A stretch of 64,000 bases of DNA from Blepharisma stoltei. Lineage: Eukaryota; Ciliophora; Heterotrichea; Heterotrichida; Blepharismidae. Positions 1 to 11,897 of this stretch are shown in pieces. The stretch's first letter is position 1; every line of letters starts with the position of its first letter. The stretch is from the NCBI GenBank assembly GCA_914767885.1, contig CAJZBQ010000038.1:62001-126000 (forward strand), read 5' to 3'. Position numbers and translations under genes: made by a program. The notes beneath the pieces were generated by a model, which saw only the letters and a list, made by a program, of their open reading frames with translations, was not told the origin of the DNA and made no database searches.

Positions 1-369
1 TCAAATATAATTTTAAAGGAAAGTTTTGAGTTTCAAGAAAAAGAGTAATCGCTCCATAATTGCTATAAATTTGCTTTATTTTCTTTGAACAAAGTGTATA
101 TTTCTATAGTCAATTATGAAATTATTATTGTAAGATTCAATTTTTTAATCTATTAAAGAAATGCTTATAATTTACTATAAATCTAAGAACTTATCACTTA
201 TGAATGAATTGATTATTTCCAATTACATCTTTTTCTCTTATTATGAGGGTTCTATTTTGTTTTTTTGAATTAATGACAACTTTGGTAGTCTATCCAAAAT
301 GAATTATTTTAATTTCAGAGCAAGATTTGAGTTGAAATAGTAAACCTATATCATAAAACTGCAATCATA
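1..369. other. AT-rich stretch without a recognisable gene
   Basis: I see no open frame (with TGA read as Trp) that looks coding, and no clear repeat. It runs up to the first MITE. Confidence 0.5.
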
Positions 370-707
370 TAAGAATCCCCCCTCATTTGTCCAATTTTCT
401 AGTCTTTTATCATTTGTCCATTTTACTAGTTTTTTTATAGGAAAAAAAAATTTTTTTAAAGCCTCATTTGTCCAATTTTCTAGTCAAAATTTTGATAGAA
501 AAAAAAAATTTTCAGGACCTCAAATGTCTCATTTTCTAGTTTTCTTAAAGTAAAAAACTAAAATTTAGGACATTCGAAAAAGTCCAAAAAAGACTAGAAA
601 AATGGGACTAATCATTTTTGACTAGATTTTGGGACAAATGAGGTCCTGAAAATAAAATTTCTTAGAAAAAAAGACTAGAAAATTGGACAAATGAGGGGGG
701 ATCCTTA
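370..707. mobile_element. MITE-like element with CCCCCCTCATTTGTCC ends
   Basis: The ends are an inverted pair: TAAGAATCCCCCCTCATTTG at the left and its near-complement, ending GGGGGGATCCTTA, at the right. Each end carries TA. The motif CATTTGTCCAATTTTCTAG and close variants recur several times inside, in both orientations. No coding capacity is seen. The right-hand TA (706-707) is shared with the next element, so the two abut. The family is distinct from the ACTCCCC family that follows. Confidence 0.75.
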
Positions 708-1072
708 CTCCCCCCCCCTCCGTGAGTGAACAAAACCATTAGAAAAATCCCTATTTTTTGCCCAAAAACCCCACCCTCCGTGAGTGAACAAAAATTTTTT
801 ATGGAAAAAAAATTTAATATATAAATGATAATTAGTATAATGAAATCTAGAGCTAATTCTGTTTAATTTTGAACGAATTGCTTTTTAAAACATAAATTTT
901 ATAAATTAAATTAATATTTGCTTTCCAATTTTTGCGAATTAGGATTTTTTAATTTTCGAAAAAAAATTATTTTTTATAAAATTTATATATAAATTTGTTT
1001 TAAAAAAAAAATTAACCCCCCTCCGTGAGTGAACAAATTTTTTTGTTCACTCACGGAGGGAGGGGGGGGAGT
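708..1072. mobile_element. MITE, ACTCCCCC/CTCCGTGAGTGAAC family
   Basis: Terminal inverted repeats ACTCCCCCCCCTCCGTGAG / CTCACGGAGGGAGGGGG, flanked by TA at 706-707 and 1073-1074. The CTCCGTGAGTGAACAAA motif recurs subterminally. The interior is AT-rich and shares long stretches with the copies at 40656 and 54830, for example around GAAATCTAGAGCTAATTC. It has no open frame. From memory this resembles the abundant Pogo-derived MITE reported from Blepharisma germline DNA; I could not compare it to the published consensus. Confidence 0.85.
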
Positions 1073-1074
1073 TA

Positions 1075-1737
1075 GTAGAATATTTTGCACTAAAATATCT
1101 AATAAGAGAGAATTGGATAAGCTGTACTCTGTTTAAAGTAGTTGTAAAGCTATTTTTTTTTACTAATCTTAAATTTGATAAGCATCACTTAATAAGGACG
1201 GATCTTGCTTCTATGTTTCCGAAATTTAGGAAGAGGATTTGATTAATAGTCTATGATAATGCCTGCTCCTCCTTTAAATTTAAACAAAATATCGATAAAT
1301 TCCATTTTTTGGTGCTTTAACTTCCCTTTAAATTAGAACTATTTTTAATAGGAAAATTTTATATATGGAAAATACAACTTTTTATAAACTAAATTTAAGT
1401 CAGTTCTTCGTAAAATAAAAATATTTAGTTTTATATTCAATTTTAAAGAGAAAATTTTTAAAAAAACTAACTCGTTTTAAAATGGGACAGAATTTTTCAT
1501 TCCAATTTAAAGGGGGTATAGCTTTTCCATATTTGATAGAAAAGAATTATTCCATTTCCATTTTGTAACTCAGAATTCATTGGATCAATCTTAATTGCTT
1601 CACCAAAGCATTCTAAAGACTCACAAGCCTTTCCAATTTCATAATTTTTATTCCTTTGGCTAGTTGCTTACCTAATAATATGAATACAATTAAATTACTT
1701 ACCATTAAAATTAATATGATTTTTAATAATGGAAGAA
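1075..1737. other. Non-coding gap with a TTTAAATTGGAAC-type repeat
   Basis: No gene is seen. About 1265-1515 is bounded by inverted motifs (CTCCTCCTTTAAATTTAAAC at the left; CCAATTTAAAGGGGG at the right). It looks like a divergent copy of a small repeat also present near 17330 and 36568. Confidence 0.45.
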
Positions 1738-3862
1738 AGCTCAGAAATATGCAGAATGCAACGGTCCAACCCCTCAAGTAAATAGCTCAATCGCTTCTAC
1801 TATTTCTAATGATAAAATTCAAGCCCCTAATAGTCAAAGCCCAACTCAAGCAGCTCCTGCCAACTCAGCAGATGCATTTCACACTGATATCCAAATTGAA
1901 CACCAACAAAACTTAGCTGCCGTTAGCAAAATCAGCTCAAATAACTCAGTGCTCCAATTTGATGGTTTACAGTTTCTCAGAATATTACTATCTAAAGTTG
2001 ATAGCATCTCACTTAGAGACGATGCCATCAAAACAGGGATTTGTCAGCATATCATTTCCTTGGGATACCAAAAAGATGACGATAAATTTTTATATGAAGC
2101 TACATGACTATTTAAATTTTTTGAATAAAATTAATTTATGATGCCTAAAACTCATAATCCTATATTCTCTGTAATTAAATTAAACCTAAAAAATGAAAAT
2201 AGGCTATACCGTTTGAGGAGAATATAAATATTTTGTCAAGAACTTTAGTGCAGAGCTCTTATTTGCTAAAAATTGGTGTGCTACCTTTTTTATTTACAAT
2301 TTTTGAGAAAAATAATCATCAAATTAAAGAGCAGGTGATTTGGGCTTTGGGAAACGCTGCTGGAGACTCTGCTGAATGCAAGGATACAATTTAAACCATG
2401 AAAAATTCTGGAGTGGAGTTTCATAAGCCTAGCTTGATAAGGATGTTGTCATGAGTTAGGTTAGGTTTAGTAAAATCAGGTGCTAGCCATATTGGTGACG
2501 CAGCCGCCAAAGACATCTCGTACGGGAGGTTTATCTGCTTTTCGATTCCAGCCCAGAGGGTCTTTCCCCGAAGGTGGATGCCACTTCCAGTACCTTCTGT
2601 CACCTCGCTGTGGCTTCAATCTTGATTACTTATGGATTTCTGCTGACACGGGCGATTGGAGTAGCTTGATTCTAAGGATACTTGGAGGCTATCAGATGCT
2701 AAAGTGCCTTCGACAGCTACAGGAAAAAGACTACTGCCCTATAGCCTGGACCGAAACCCCAGTTCTCGGTAGATAAATGCCATGTGTCCTCGGATCCAAA
2801 GGACGTTGTTGAGACCTCCATTTCCAGCCTCAGGAAAGCAGCCAAAGCCTATCGATACACATCTCTTGATTCTCGACTCGAAGTCTGTATCAGTTTGCCG
2901 AAGCATAAGATCCGGACTTTTGCGCCAAGAGGTTAGAGGTAGCATGCTTTTTCATTTAAATATATATGCTGCCCGTCATGAGCAGTATCAAATTTCATAA
3001 GAAGACAACATCGGCCCGAAGCCAGCAAGGTGGTACCTTTATTTTAATTTCTACAAAGAGTCATTTTGGAGATTGATGATGTAGAAGCCCTTACAGATAC
3101 AACCTGGGGATGCTCAGTTCTTACAGAAATAGACAGAAATTTACAAATGTTCCAAAATGAATTACTCTTCCTAAATTAACTTATTTTTAGCTACGTCATT
3201 ATAGTGGCTTATTTCATTAAAAAATATAAAGCACTCTATATATCTCTGAATAGTATATTTTTATAGAAATTAATTCAGCATCTCCCAGTAATAATGGTTC
3301 TTTGCAAAAGCTTTCTCTCCGAACACTTGGCAATATTTATCACCATTGCCAAGTTTATACGAAATTATGGTCGGACTTGGATTTTTAGAAAAAATTAGCG
3401 AATTAATTCTAAGTCCAAAAAACTGTAATAAGAGAAATCTTGTGAATACTGTCAAATATTTGTACAGTAAATAGAAGCCGTTAAACTGCTATTAGAAATA
3501 AAAGTTTATGAGAAATTATTGAAGGCATTAAAAGAAGACCGTAAAGATGCTAAAATTGAAGCATTATGGCTAATAAGAAATACAACCACAATTTGTGATG
3601 AAGATCAAGCTGAGAGTGTTGCCCAAATAGGCTTAATTGGAGAATGATAAGTTTGGTAGATAAAATGAAAGCGTCACAGAAAATTATGTTAGAAGGGCTG
3701 ACTGAATATTTCGAAAAAGATGAAAATAATGTAGGAAGTGAGGAAAGAAGTAGGTTGATTGGGGTGTTGGATAGAATGATTGAGGAAAGTGAAAATTCTG
3801 ATAAGGTAGTGAGCTTGAGGTCAATGCTGCTTGATATCGATAATAGTGATGAAGATTATTAA
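1738..3862 (+). pseudogene. Decayed or IES-riddled importin-alpha-like ARM-repeat gene
   Basis: Separate open fragments read as armadillo repeats of the karyopherin-alpha kind. Residues around 2030-2140 include 'DDAIKTG' and 'YEATWLFKF'. The stretch 2230-2393 includes 'IKEQVIWALGNAAGDSAEC', a textbook importin-alpha repeat. About 3070-3150 has 'DDVEALTDTTWGCSVL', 3540-3640 has 'KIEALWLIRNTT', and 3644-3862 is an acidic C-terminus ending TAA. The fragments are in different frames and separated by stops, and a GC-rich repeat sits between the second and third. I could not find a set of TA joins that restores one frame throughout, so I call it a pseudogene; a heavily IES-interrupted live gene remains possible. 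The intact importin alpha is at 38451-40001. Confidence 0.6.
2471..2965 (+). mobile_element. GC-rich dispersed repeat R1, copy A
   Basis: This is clearly homologous over its whole length to 29244-29711 (shared start GCCATATTGGTGA, shared internal CTTATGGATTTCTGC). It is visibly richer in GC than its surroundings. The short frames inside it are not conserved between the copies, so it is not a gene. It interrupts the importin-like fragment. Confidence 0.7.
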
Positions 3863-4951
3863 TATATTTAATCAGATATTAGTTTGGAATAACTATAATA
3901 ATATCAGCAATGTAAACAATAGGGATCATATTTACAATTATTAAATATGGTTAAAAAAAGATATTGCAAGCTATTTAATATAACGCAGAGCACTTATACT
4001 TAATTTGATGAAAAATTATTATGCATTGCTTTAACTTATTGCTAAATCTATGACTCACCTCATTATCTCACGTTTATAATTAATACCTTTGCCTATCTAA
4101 ATATTAATTTCTTTATAAATTATAGCTCATATTTATTAATTTATACTGATTGAAACGAAAAATTGAAAGGATTTTGGAAATGGATTTTTCAAATAATTCG
4201 TAGAATGAATAAAACTTCTAAGCGAATTAGAAGTTATAGCTCTTTTCATTGAATAGCCCGATAACGGAATGAAGCCAGCCCGTTATCGGGCTATTCAAGG
4301 GAAAGCGCTAGGGCTAAAAAAAGCTATTGAAATAAAGCATGAAAATGCTGACGCTAATGCCAATGGTGCTATCAAGAGATACTTTTAATTAGCTGCTTTA
4401 AAAAATTAGCAGGTTCAAATATTAATAGTTTGATTTAATTTTTAAATATCATCTTGACTTACTTAAATTGTGGAGTTAGCTGCACGAAATGTAGAAATTT
4501 GATTAAAATACAAAAAGAGCTCAATTTATTATGAATATCTTTAATATAATCAAATCTTAACCCTTTATTTGGTGCATCTTCAGGCGTATATTGAATTTAA
4601 CTATTTTAAATTCAGTTTTCAGTGCAGCTCATTGCAATAAGTTTATCTTCGGCAATCAGTACTAACTTTTCTCTAAAAATTGGTAATAATAATAAAATCG
4701 ATTTATATCGAAATTTGATAGTCGAAAAATGCTTTAAATAAACGGTAGAGCTTCTAGATCATCTGCTTTTAAAATATAATTTAATTTAGATCACCAAAAT
4801 ATATTGTTTAATAGCTGAACCTACCTTAATAATAATTTTAAAACCTAGGATTAAATGCATTTTAAATACAAAGGAACTCTTATTCAGTAGGAAATCAAGT
4901 AATTATTGCACTAGACTCAGCTAATGAAGTAAAAAAAATTTTCCTTGATAA
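3863..4951. other. Gap with gene debris
   Basis: AT-rich. It holds a perfect 17-bp inverted repeat (4251-4296). Two short open fragments (about 4297-4390 and 4898-4980) look like coding remnants but match nothing I recognise. Confidence 0.4.
4251..4296. repeat. Perfect 17-bp inverted repeat
   Basis: The arms GAATAGCCCGATAACGG (4251-4267) and its exact complement (4280-4296) surround a 12-nt loop. It is GC-rich in an AT-rich setting and has no TA flanks. Confidence 0.8.
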
Positions 4952-5993
4952 TAATGGAGAGCAGCAAGAGTTTAAAAGAGCTTAAAAATATAACAATAGA
5001 AAGTGAGTCAAACTTTCTTAATTCTCAAATGAGCACCATTACTAATGATCTCGATAAAAACTCAAAGAAATAGAAAGCAGTTTAAAAATTATAAATACCT
5101 TAAGAATTAAGACAGCTGAGATTTTGAGCAGACCAAACAATCCAGAGTTAGAGATGGATTTCAGAACAACTTATTCAGCATATCAGAACAATTCTAATAT
5201 CGATGATCAATCGCTAATTCAAGCTTACCAAGATTATCATAATGCTTATCAGCAAAAGACATGCCTTTATAATATTATACGAGAACACAAGAGATCTATT
5301 TTAATTATTTATAACACTGAAACTGAAACCCAAGAAATAAAAATCTTGAAGACTTCGCAACCAATAGACCAATGAACTTGCGTAGCTCAACTTCCAAATG
5401 GTAAGCTATTCTGTTTTGATCATCGTCGAGTTTCTGGAATTGCAGTGCTAATTGATATGAATGGCGAAGTCAAAGTGTTGCCATCTGGAACTTCTTGCAA
5501 ATACTCATCATGCATCTATTTCAACAACAGCGTCTATTGCTTTGGAGGATTTTCTAATCGTTTTTTAACTCTATCTAGTAGATTTGATTTATATCAAAAT
5601 CGATGAATTCAGTTAGCTCCAATGCCAAAAGCTGATGAAACGTGTAATAGTGTAATATTTAATGGGAATATTTTGATTTCTGGATATAGAAGCAAAAATC
5701 TTTTTTTATATTCAATCGATATTAACTCTTTCTCGACGATTACTTATGAATTTGGAGCAATCACAAGAAAGGTTCTGATAAGTGCAGAGAGACTGTACTT
5801 GATTGAATTCGGTGGATCAATCTATGAAAGCGAAATTGGAAGTTACATGAATTGGAGACGACTAGTAGACTTAACAATCATAAATCCCAGTCAAGTGTAT
5901 TGTGTATATAATAAAGGAGGAATATACGCTGGATTAGACAGAGACCATTACTTCAAGTTTGATTTGAATGAGAAGAAATTGATTGCTTTATAA
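4952..5993 (+). CDS. Kelch-like repeat protein, probable frameshift near its N-terminus
   Basis: The frame open from about 5058 to the TAA at 5991 has TGA-Trp codons in plausible places ('NRWIQLAPMP', the kelch signature W plus P). It shows kelch-like blades ('SCIYFNNSVYCFGGF' followed by a hydrophobic strand), so a beta-propeller of uncertain blade number is likely. Upstream, ATG at 4952 opens a frame ending 'ITNDLDKNSKK' at a TAG. One extra A in the run near 5065 would join it to the main frame ('KLKEIESSLKI', coiled coil). Either this is a homopolymer error or a real 1-nt deletion. Without the join the first in-frame ATG is at 5154. No partner or pathway can be inferred. Confidence 0.55.
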
Positions 5994-6261
5994 TAGTCAT
6001 AAAATGGTTTACTTAAAATCAATATTTTAATGCTTTAAGTTATTCAGTTTTTATTAACTAAAAGCTATGCCATTATATAAAGTAATATACTCCTAATGTT
6101 TTTTCACTCCTTAATAAATGCTAATTAAATTTAGTTTTTAAACTACCAATGCTAAATTATTCAGATACATTTCTAATTATATTCAGTTATATGTTTTAGT
6201 TCCTTAAATTTGATTATCACTGGAATCTAACTATAAATATTTTTTTAGCTTTGCTAAATAA

Positions 6262-9200
6262 ATGATGGTTGCATTTTCTCTGCAATTCTTCTGTGCTCAT
6301 TTACTGATTTTTATTCTTTTTATCAAGCTTTGCAATCCTCTCGAAGTCGTATTGGCCCGTTTTGAATCTTCAAAGAGCAGCCTCAACGCACTTAATGATG
6401 CAAGTATTAAAGAAATTTATCAATCCTTTTCATCAATTGAGTGACACGAATGCAATATATCTGTGCTAACCAATTGCATTTTGGCTTATCCCAAAAGTTC
6501 GATTTTATTAGATATTTCGAAGGTTGTTGACATACAATTCAAAATTTCAAAAATTTGCAGCGAACTGTCTTTGGTACACTTGGTCTACCAGGATAAATTT
6601 TACTATGAAGATGAGTGGACTTTCTCTCTTATCCCTCAAAAAAATAAACAATTAGATGCACTTTTGGCGCTTTTAAGCTACTTCAATTGGGCGCAAGGAA
6701 TTTTTATCTGTGACCAGGGCAAGTCTGAGTGAAGAGAAAAAATTTTAGGGTTTTCTTCAGAGTTTGAATGGCTTACAGTTGAATCAGAGAGTAGCATCGA
6801 GGATTTAGTTAATGGAGTTATTTTTCAACTGGGCTCTACGCTTTATTATATTTTAACAGGAACTTCAAAATCAACTCAGATTCTAAACTCTTTAAGTGAT
6901 AAAAAACTTTTGGATACTGGGAATGGAATTGTATTTCTACAAGAAGGCGGTTATAGATGCAATTATGAAGGAGCTTTAATCATAACAGAGGTTGGCCAGG
7001 AACTTGCACTTTCTATAGAAGAATATTTCAAAAACTCTGCCATAAGAGTTATTGATATTTTAATAAGAAACGAGTTTAGTGATTTCAAAAAACTTCTAAA
7101 TTCAAATCTCAATGATTACCACAATAAAAGCCGACTTTCTATAGTTAATATCCAAGATGGGTTAAGAAAAACAGTCGGGTCGATTCAGAATGGCAATGTA
7201 ACTATTTTTGGAGACTTGATTTTCCCTGGGCATTCGAATTCGACGCCAAAGTCAATCAAAAAGATTTTGCAGTTAAGCATAAGCGCTGGTACAACAAATC
7301 CTGGCACACCAGCAATTCCAAACGCAGCAGTATATCAAATTGAGAGATTAACTCCATCCCATAATTCCTTTTGCATGCGAAAGTTTAGATTCTTTGGCTA
7401 TTATTGTTACATCCCCACATTTAACAGCGGCATTTCTTTTGTTATTAATTTGAATATGCTTTAAAAAAACTATTATTTTTTATAAAAATTGATAGAAAAG
7501 TCTAAAAAAAATTATTTTTAAACTGTATTAGGAATCCAGAAAACATTTAATAAAAGCCGTTAAGGGAATATGATTAATTATAATGTATTTATGAGGCGAT
7601 AAAATTATCATAGAATAATTTAAAATTTATTTGCCACAACAATTATAAATTTAAATTATATAAAAATAAAATAATTATCATATCAAAAAAGGAGTTAGAA
7701 AAAATTTAAGAATAAAAAGCAAAGAGTCAATATCATAATCAATAATAGGTGCTCTTGGCAGTTTTGCCGTTAGAGATTTAATCAACGAAGGAAATGACAT
7801 TTTATCGCACTTTAATCTAAAGTTTTTTAACTTTGATTGTGGAGTCACTGTATTCAGTGCTTCTTTTGCAGAATCTTGCTTCAGCAGGAACATAGATCAG
7901 ATAGGATTATCTCATATTTCTGCTTTTGGCTCGATTATGACTATCGGATCTATTCAAATATTCAAAAAATTAAATATAACCATTCCAGTTATTGGAGCCA
8001 CAAATGCTGACGATTCATTGAGCTCTATAGTAAACTTTCCTACTTATACAAGAGTCCAAATGACTTATTCTTATGTCTGCCCAAAATTTTTAGTCGTGAT
8101 CAAGGGATTTGGATGAACATCAGCTGCTGTTTGGAGCATCTTTTTTTGCAAAATAATTTTTTAAAAGCGTTTATAAGTATAGAATAAAAATTAAGCAAAC
8201 TGAAATTAAATAGAAATTCTGTGAAAATCTTTATTGCCTAAAATGGTGACAAAATTATTGGAAAATCCTGTATTTTGGGAAAACTAAATAATCTGAGAGA
8301 GAGGTCAAAATTTGTTTATAAAAGATTTTCATATGAATGGCTTTAATAATAAACAAGAAACTTCTAGATAATCTAGCAAATTTAGATAGATTAACTCTGA
8401 AGCGCAAATTTATGAATAATTTAATTTTATTATCTTTAAGTAAAATATTTATTCTTCAAGGGGTAGATAATTTACTATTTTCTATATTTTAGTTGGGTTG
8501 CACTAATTTTTAAATACCTTACTTATATATATTTAAATCTAGTGTCTTAAAATCTGCATTTATAGACTAAGGCTCTTGATGTAATGTATAGGTAAATCCT
8601 ATAAATTGCCTTATGAAGATAGGATATTGGAGCTGGAAACTCCCCAGTGATTGGACCAACTCTCAAGTTGGTTTGACATCTGAGTTGTTATAATCATTGG
8701 AGAGTTTCTAACTCCAATGTCTGCTTTCATAGGGCAGCTTATAGGATTTACCTATAGCCTAATACTATTAGCATGAATACATGTGTGAAAGTTTGTTTTT
8801 ATTTTTGCTGTTTCGCATTTATTTCTATAAGTTTTTCCAAGTATTAACTATTACTATCAAACCTATTTTGAAATAATTATTTTTTTTAATTTTGCAGTTA
8901 CCAATTTTCTACCACCAAAATATATTCTCCCGCAGTTTTATATCAAAAGGACTCCTGGGGCTTTACGACATACTCCTTAATTAAACAAAATTCAGAAACT
9001 AAAGGGTTTAGGCTAGTGAATCCCGAAAAATTTAGACCCATTCCAGCAGGCATAACTAAAATTGGTCTTAAAAATTATACAAACTCTCTTCAAGAAATTA
9101 TTGACTCACAAATACGTTTATTATTTTTAGTGACACAATATCCTTTAGGAAACTATATTATGGAAGAATTATATGATCTCGGAGTAAGAAAAGGGGATTT

Positions 9201-10908
9201 AGTTATTGGTGGCTGGTACCAAGACTTGCCTAGTTTCATGCTAATAAATGATACTAATTTGTATAAAAGATTGGAAGTTGGAATTCCAATATTTACTCTT
9301 GTGGGTGAATTTTGATCGGGAAATCTAGGTCAAGATGCCTTACGCAGAATACTCTCTGATTATCACTCAGAGCCAAGCGCTTTTTCTTGCTTCTATTCCG
9401 ATGCTGCTTATCTAGTTGCTAGTGCTTTGGATTATATGATAAATAGAGGGCATGATTATAATGATCCACAAAAACTAATGGCAGCTATAAGAACTACTCA
9501 ATTTTACGGTTGCACTGGTAGTGTGAGCATTGAGAAAGGAACTAACGACAGAATTGTAGATAGAATGATTATTGAAGGTCTTAAACTCAATTTAGATGGA
9601 ACTGCTTCAATTTATACAATTGACAATTTTAGACCTTTCAGCTCTCAAGTAATCTCTATTATAAATCCTATAATATATGCCGATGGTTCCACTGAAAAGC
9701 CTAGTGAATATAGAGATATAAACAATAGATGCCCATTTCCTAGCAAAAAAATGAAAACTTTTCAGAAAGGAAGAGGGCTTTTATTTGGAATTTGTTTCGC
9801 TTCAGCTTTAATTATGATTGCTATTACATTCTATATTTGGAGGAAATGATGAAATATCTCTGTTGAGCCACTACACCAAAAAGAAGAAATATCAATTCAA
9901 GACGCCATTATCGCTGCCAGTATTGGAATTGAGTTCTTTCAGTATGCGTCGATGGGGCCAGACTTTAAGCTGATAAGCCCTTTGCTTTCAGAGCTCAGCG
10001 GATTAGTTTCATTGAACTTGGAAGATGTAATAAAGCTGGAAAACGGAGTCTTTTGGGTTGTAGTAGATGTAGTGTATGGAGGAATAGGACTCTGAATTTT
10101 ACTTTGTCTTGTTATTCTGCTGCAGCTAGATGAGAAATTTCCATATATTTCGTTGTTCAGATTCTTGAGATGGGTTTCGGATTTTTTGATGCCTATTTTA
10201 GGAAATCTTTGCTTTATTCCGTTTATTTCAATTTGCTTAGATATTTTTCAATGCGATACATCTATAGGTGAGAATTTTACTGATAGTATCCTCGCAAAAG
10301 ATTGCTATTATTTCTGTTGGAAAGGTGAGCATTTAGTATATGCAATTATCTCATTTTTTGCATTATTATTTTATGAGCCTCTTGCTATTTTTTGTAGGCC
10401 GCTTTGACAAGAATTGCAGCCTACATTGCATGTAAAAACTGTGCCGTTGTTTCTGATGGTTAAAACAGTAGTACAAACCACATTAATTGTCTTAAATGAA
10501 ACAGTAAAAAGATCTAGCGATATCGCTCATGGACTGATATTTATAATATTTATGATTTTTTATGCAGTATTTACTTTCAAATTCAAGCCTTACAATTATT
10601 CAAGATTTAGCTGATGGCAAGGTTTAAGCATAATTGGAGTTATTTGACTCGCCATGATATCAATGTCTGGGTACATTAAAAATGATCAGAATTTATATAT
10701 TTCATTGTTTGCAGTCCTGCTTTCTGGCTGGTGTGCTATTATAATTATCGGCTTATATATCCAAGCTAAAAAGTATCCCAGCTTGCTTTTTAGGAAAAAA
10801 GGATACGATCCAAGCACTTTATTTAAATTTGCTTTTACCTTTGGCAAAAGCTCAAGAATATCTCTAGAAAAATTGCAGCAAGCAAGCGGTAAAAGTATCA
10901 CTTTTTAA
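6262..10908 (+). CDS. Receptor-like multi-pass protein with ANF-receptor/PBP1 domain, copy 1 (open)
   Basis: Segments 6262-7330, 7743-8132 and 8939-10908 join into one open frame of about 1142 residues ending TAA, with TGA-Trp at many sites (for example 6442, 9313, 10093). It begins with a hydrophobic signal-like segment. About 730 residues follow with the type-1 periplasmic-binding (ANF receptor) fold: 'LLFLVTQYPLG', 'LYDLGVRKGD', then 'DAAYLVASALDYM', 'LMAAIRTTQFYGCTGSVS' and 'NDRIVDRMII'. Next come a membrane span (around 9780) and about seven further spans to the C-terminus. This architecture resembles class-C GPCRs, but the membrane part has no motif I can match, so the signalling output is unknown. 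It is the leftmost of three tandem paralogs and the only one with no visible lesion. Confidence 0.7.
7331..7742 (+). other. IES (412 bp) in receptor copy 1, site c
   Basis: TA at 7331-7332 and at 7743-7744. Removal gives codons GCA-GTA-ATA-GGT, matching the uninterrupted GCA-GTA-GTA-GGT of copy 3 (near 20908). The insert contains stops in all frames used. Copy 2 has an IES at the same codon (12815-13206). Confidence 0.8.
8133..8938 (+). other. IES (about 806 bp) in receptor copy 1, site d, without TA ends
   Basis: The flanks share GCNGTTT rather than a TA. Joining at that repeat gives 'GWTSAAVLYQKD', the same as copy 3 'GWNSAAVLYQND', which has no insert. It contains stops and a 170-bp hairpin element at 8587-8756. 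Copy 2 has an insert at the same codons. Confidence 0.65.
8587..8756. mobile_element. Hairpin MITE, TATAGG family
   Basis: Long imperfect inverted repeat with ends TATAGGTAAATCCTATAA and complement; arms of about 60 bp. It shares its end logic (TATAGG...CCTATA) and the central TTGGTTTGAC with the 215-bp IES at 45623-45837, so they look like one family. It lies inside an IES. Confidence 0.7.
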
Positions 10909-11335
10909 AATCATATTTAATTTAATTACGACATTATTTTAAGTTTTCAGGCTTAGTCATCAAGAATTAGGAAAAATTCTTATTCAGGATGCACGTCTGA
11001 TGATTTAAGCAGTAATAGAATAAATTGAGTATTGTTCATATGATTTAGTATAGATTTTCTGATAGATATATTTAGAAAACAAATTATTTTTTTGCCATGA
11101 AAGCATCAAAAACTTTAATTAATTCTTAGAAGAATGTTTAAATTCATAAAATAAATGGTCTCATAAATATAGCAAAACATTTTATAATGGTAAACTTTAT
11201 TTTCATATAGCCCAAATGCATGAGTGCATTTAAACTACAAGGGCAATAGGGGTTTAAGAAGGGAATAAATTCAATTGCTAGCCAGAATCAAATTTTCAAT
11301 GATAATATTCTTTATTTTTATAAAAATTATTTCTT
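10909..11335. other. Gap between receptor copies 1 and 2
   Basis: AT-rich and non-coding. The last 170 bases are recognisably similar to the DNA upstream of copy 3 (19080-19256), so the duplicated unit extended beyond the gene. Confidence 0.6.
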
Positions 11336-11897
11336 TGCTTTCTTTTTATCAAGCTGCGCCATCCTCTAGAAATCATATTGGCTCGCTATGGTTCTTCTAA
11401 AAGCAGCCTGAATGCACTTGATGATAAAAGTATTCAAGAAATATAAATGGCATGAATGCAATATATCTACGATAAAAAATTGCATTTCGGCTTATCCTGA
11501 TAGCTCAGTTTTACTAGATATTTCAAAGGTATTTGATACACAATTTTAAATTTCACAAATTTGTAGCGAGCTGTCTTTACTGCATTTAGTCTACCAAGAT
11601 AAATTTTACTATGAAGATGAGTGGACTTTCTCTCTTATCCCTCAAAAAAATAAACAATTAGATGCACTTTTGGCGCTTTTAAGCTACTTCAATTGGGGAG
11701 AAGGAATTGCTATCTGTGACCAGACTAAGTCTGAATGAAAAGAAAAAATTATAGGATTTTCTCCAAAATTTGAATGGCTTACAGTTAGGTCAGAGACTAT
11801 GTCGAAGATTTAGTTAATGGAGTTATTTTTCAACTGGGCTCTACACTTTATTATATTTTAGCAGGAACTTCAGAATCAACTCAGATTCTAAACTCTT

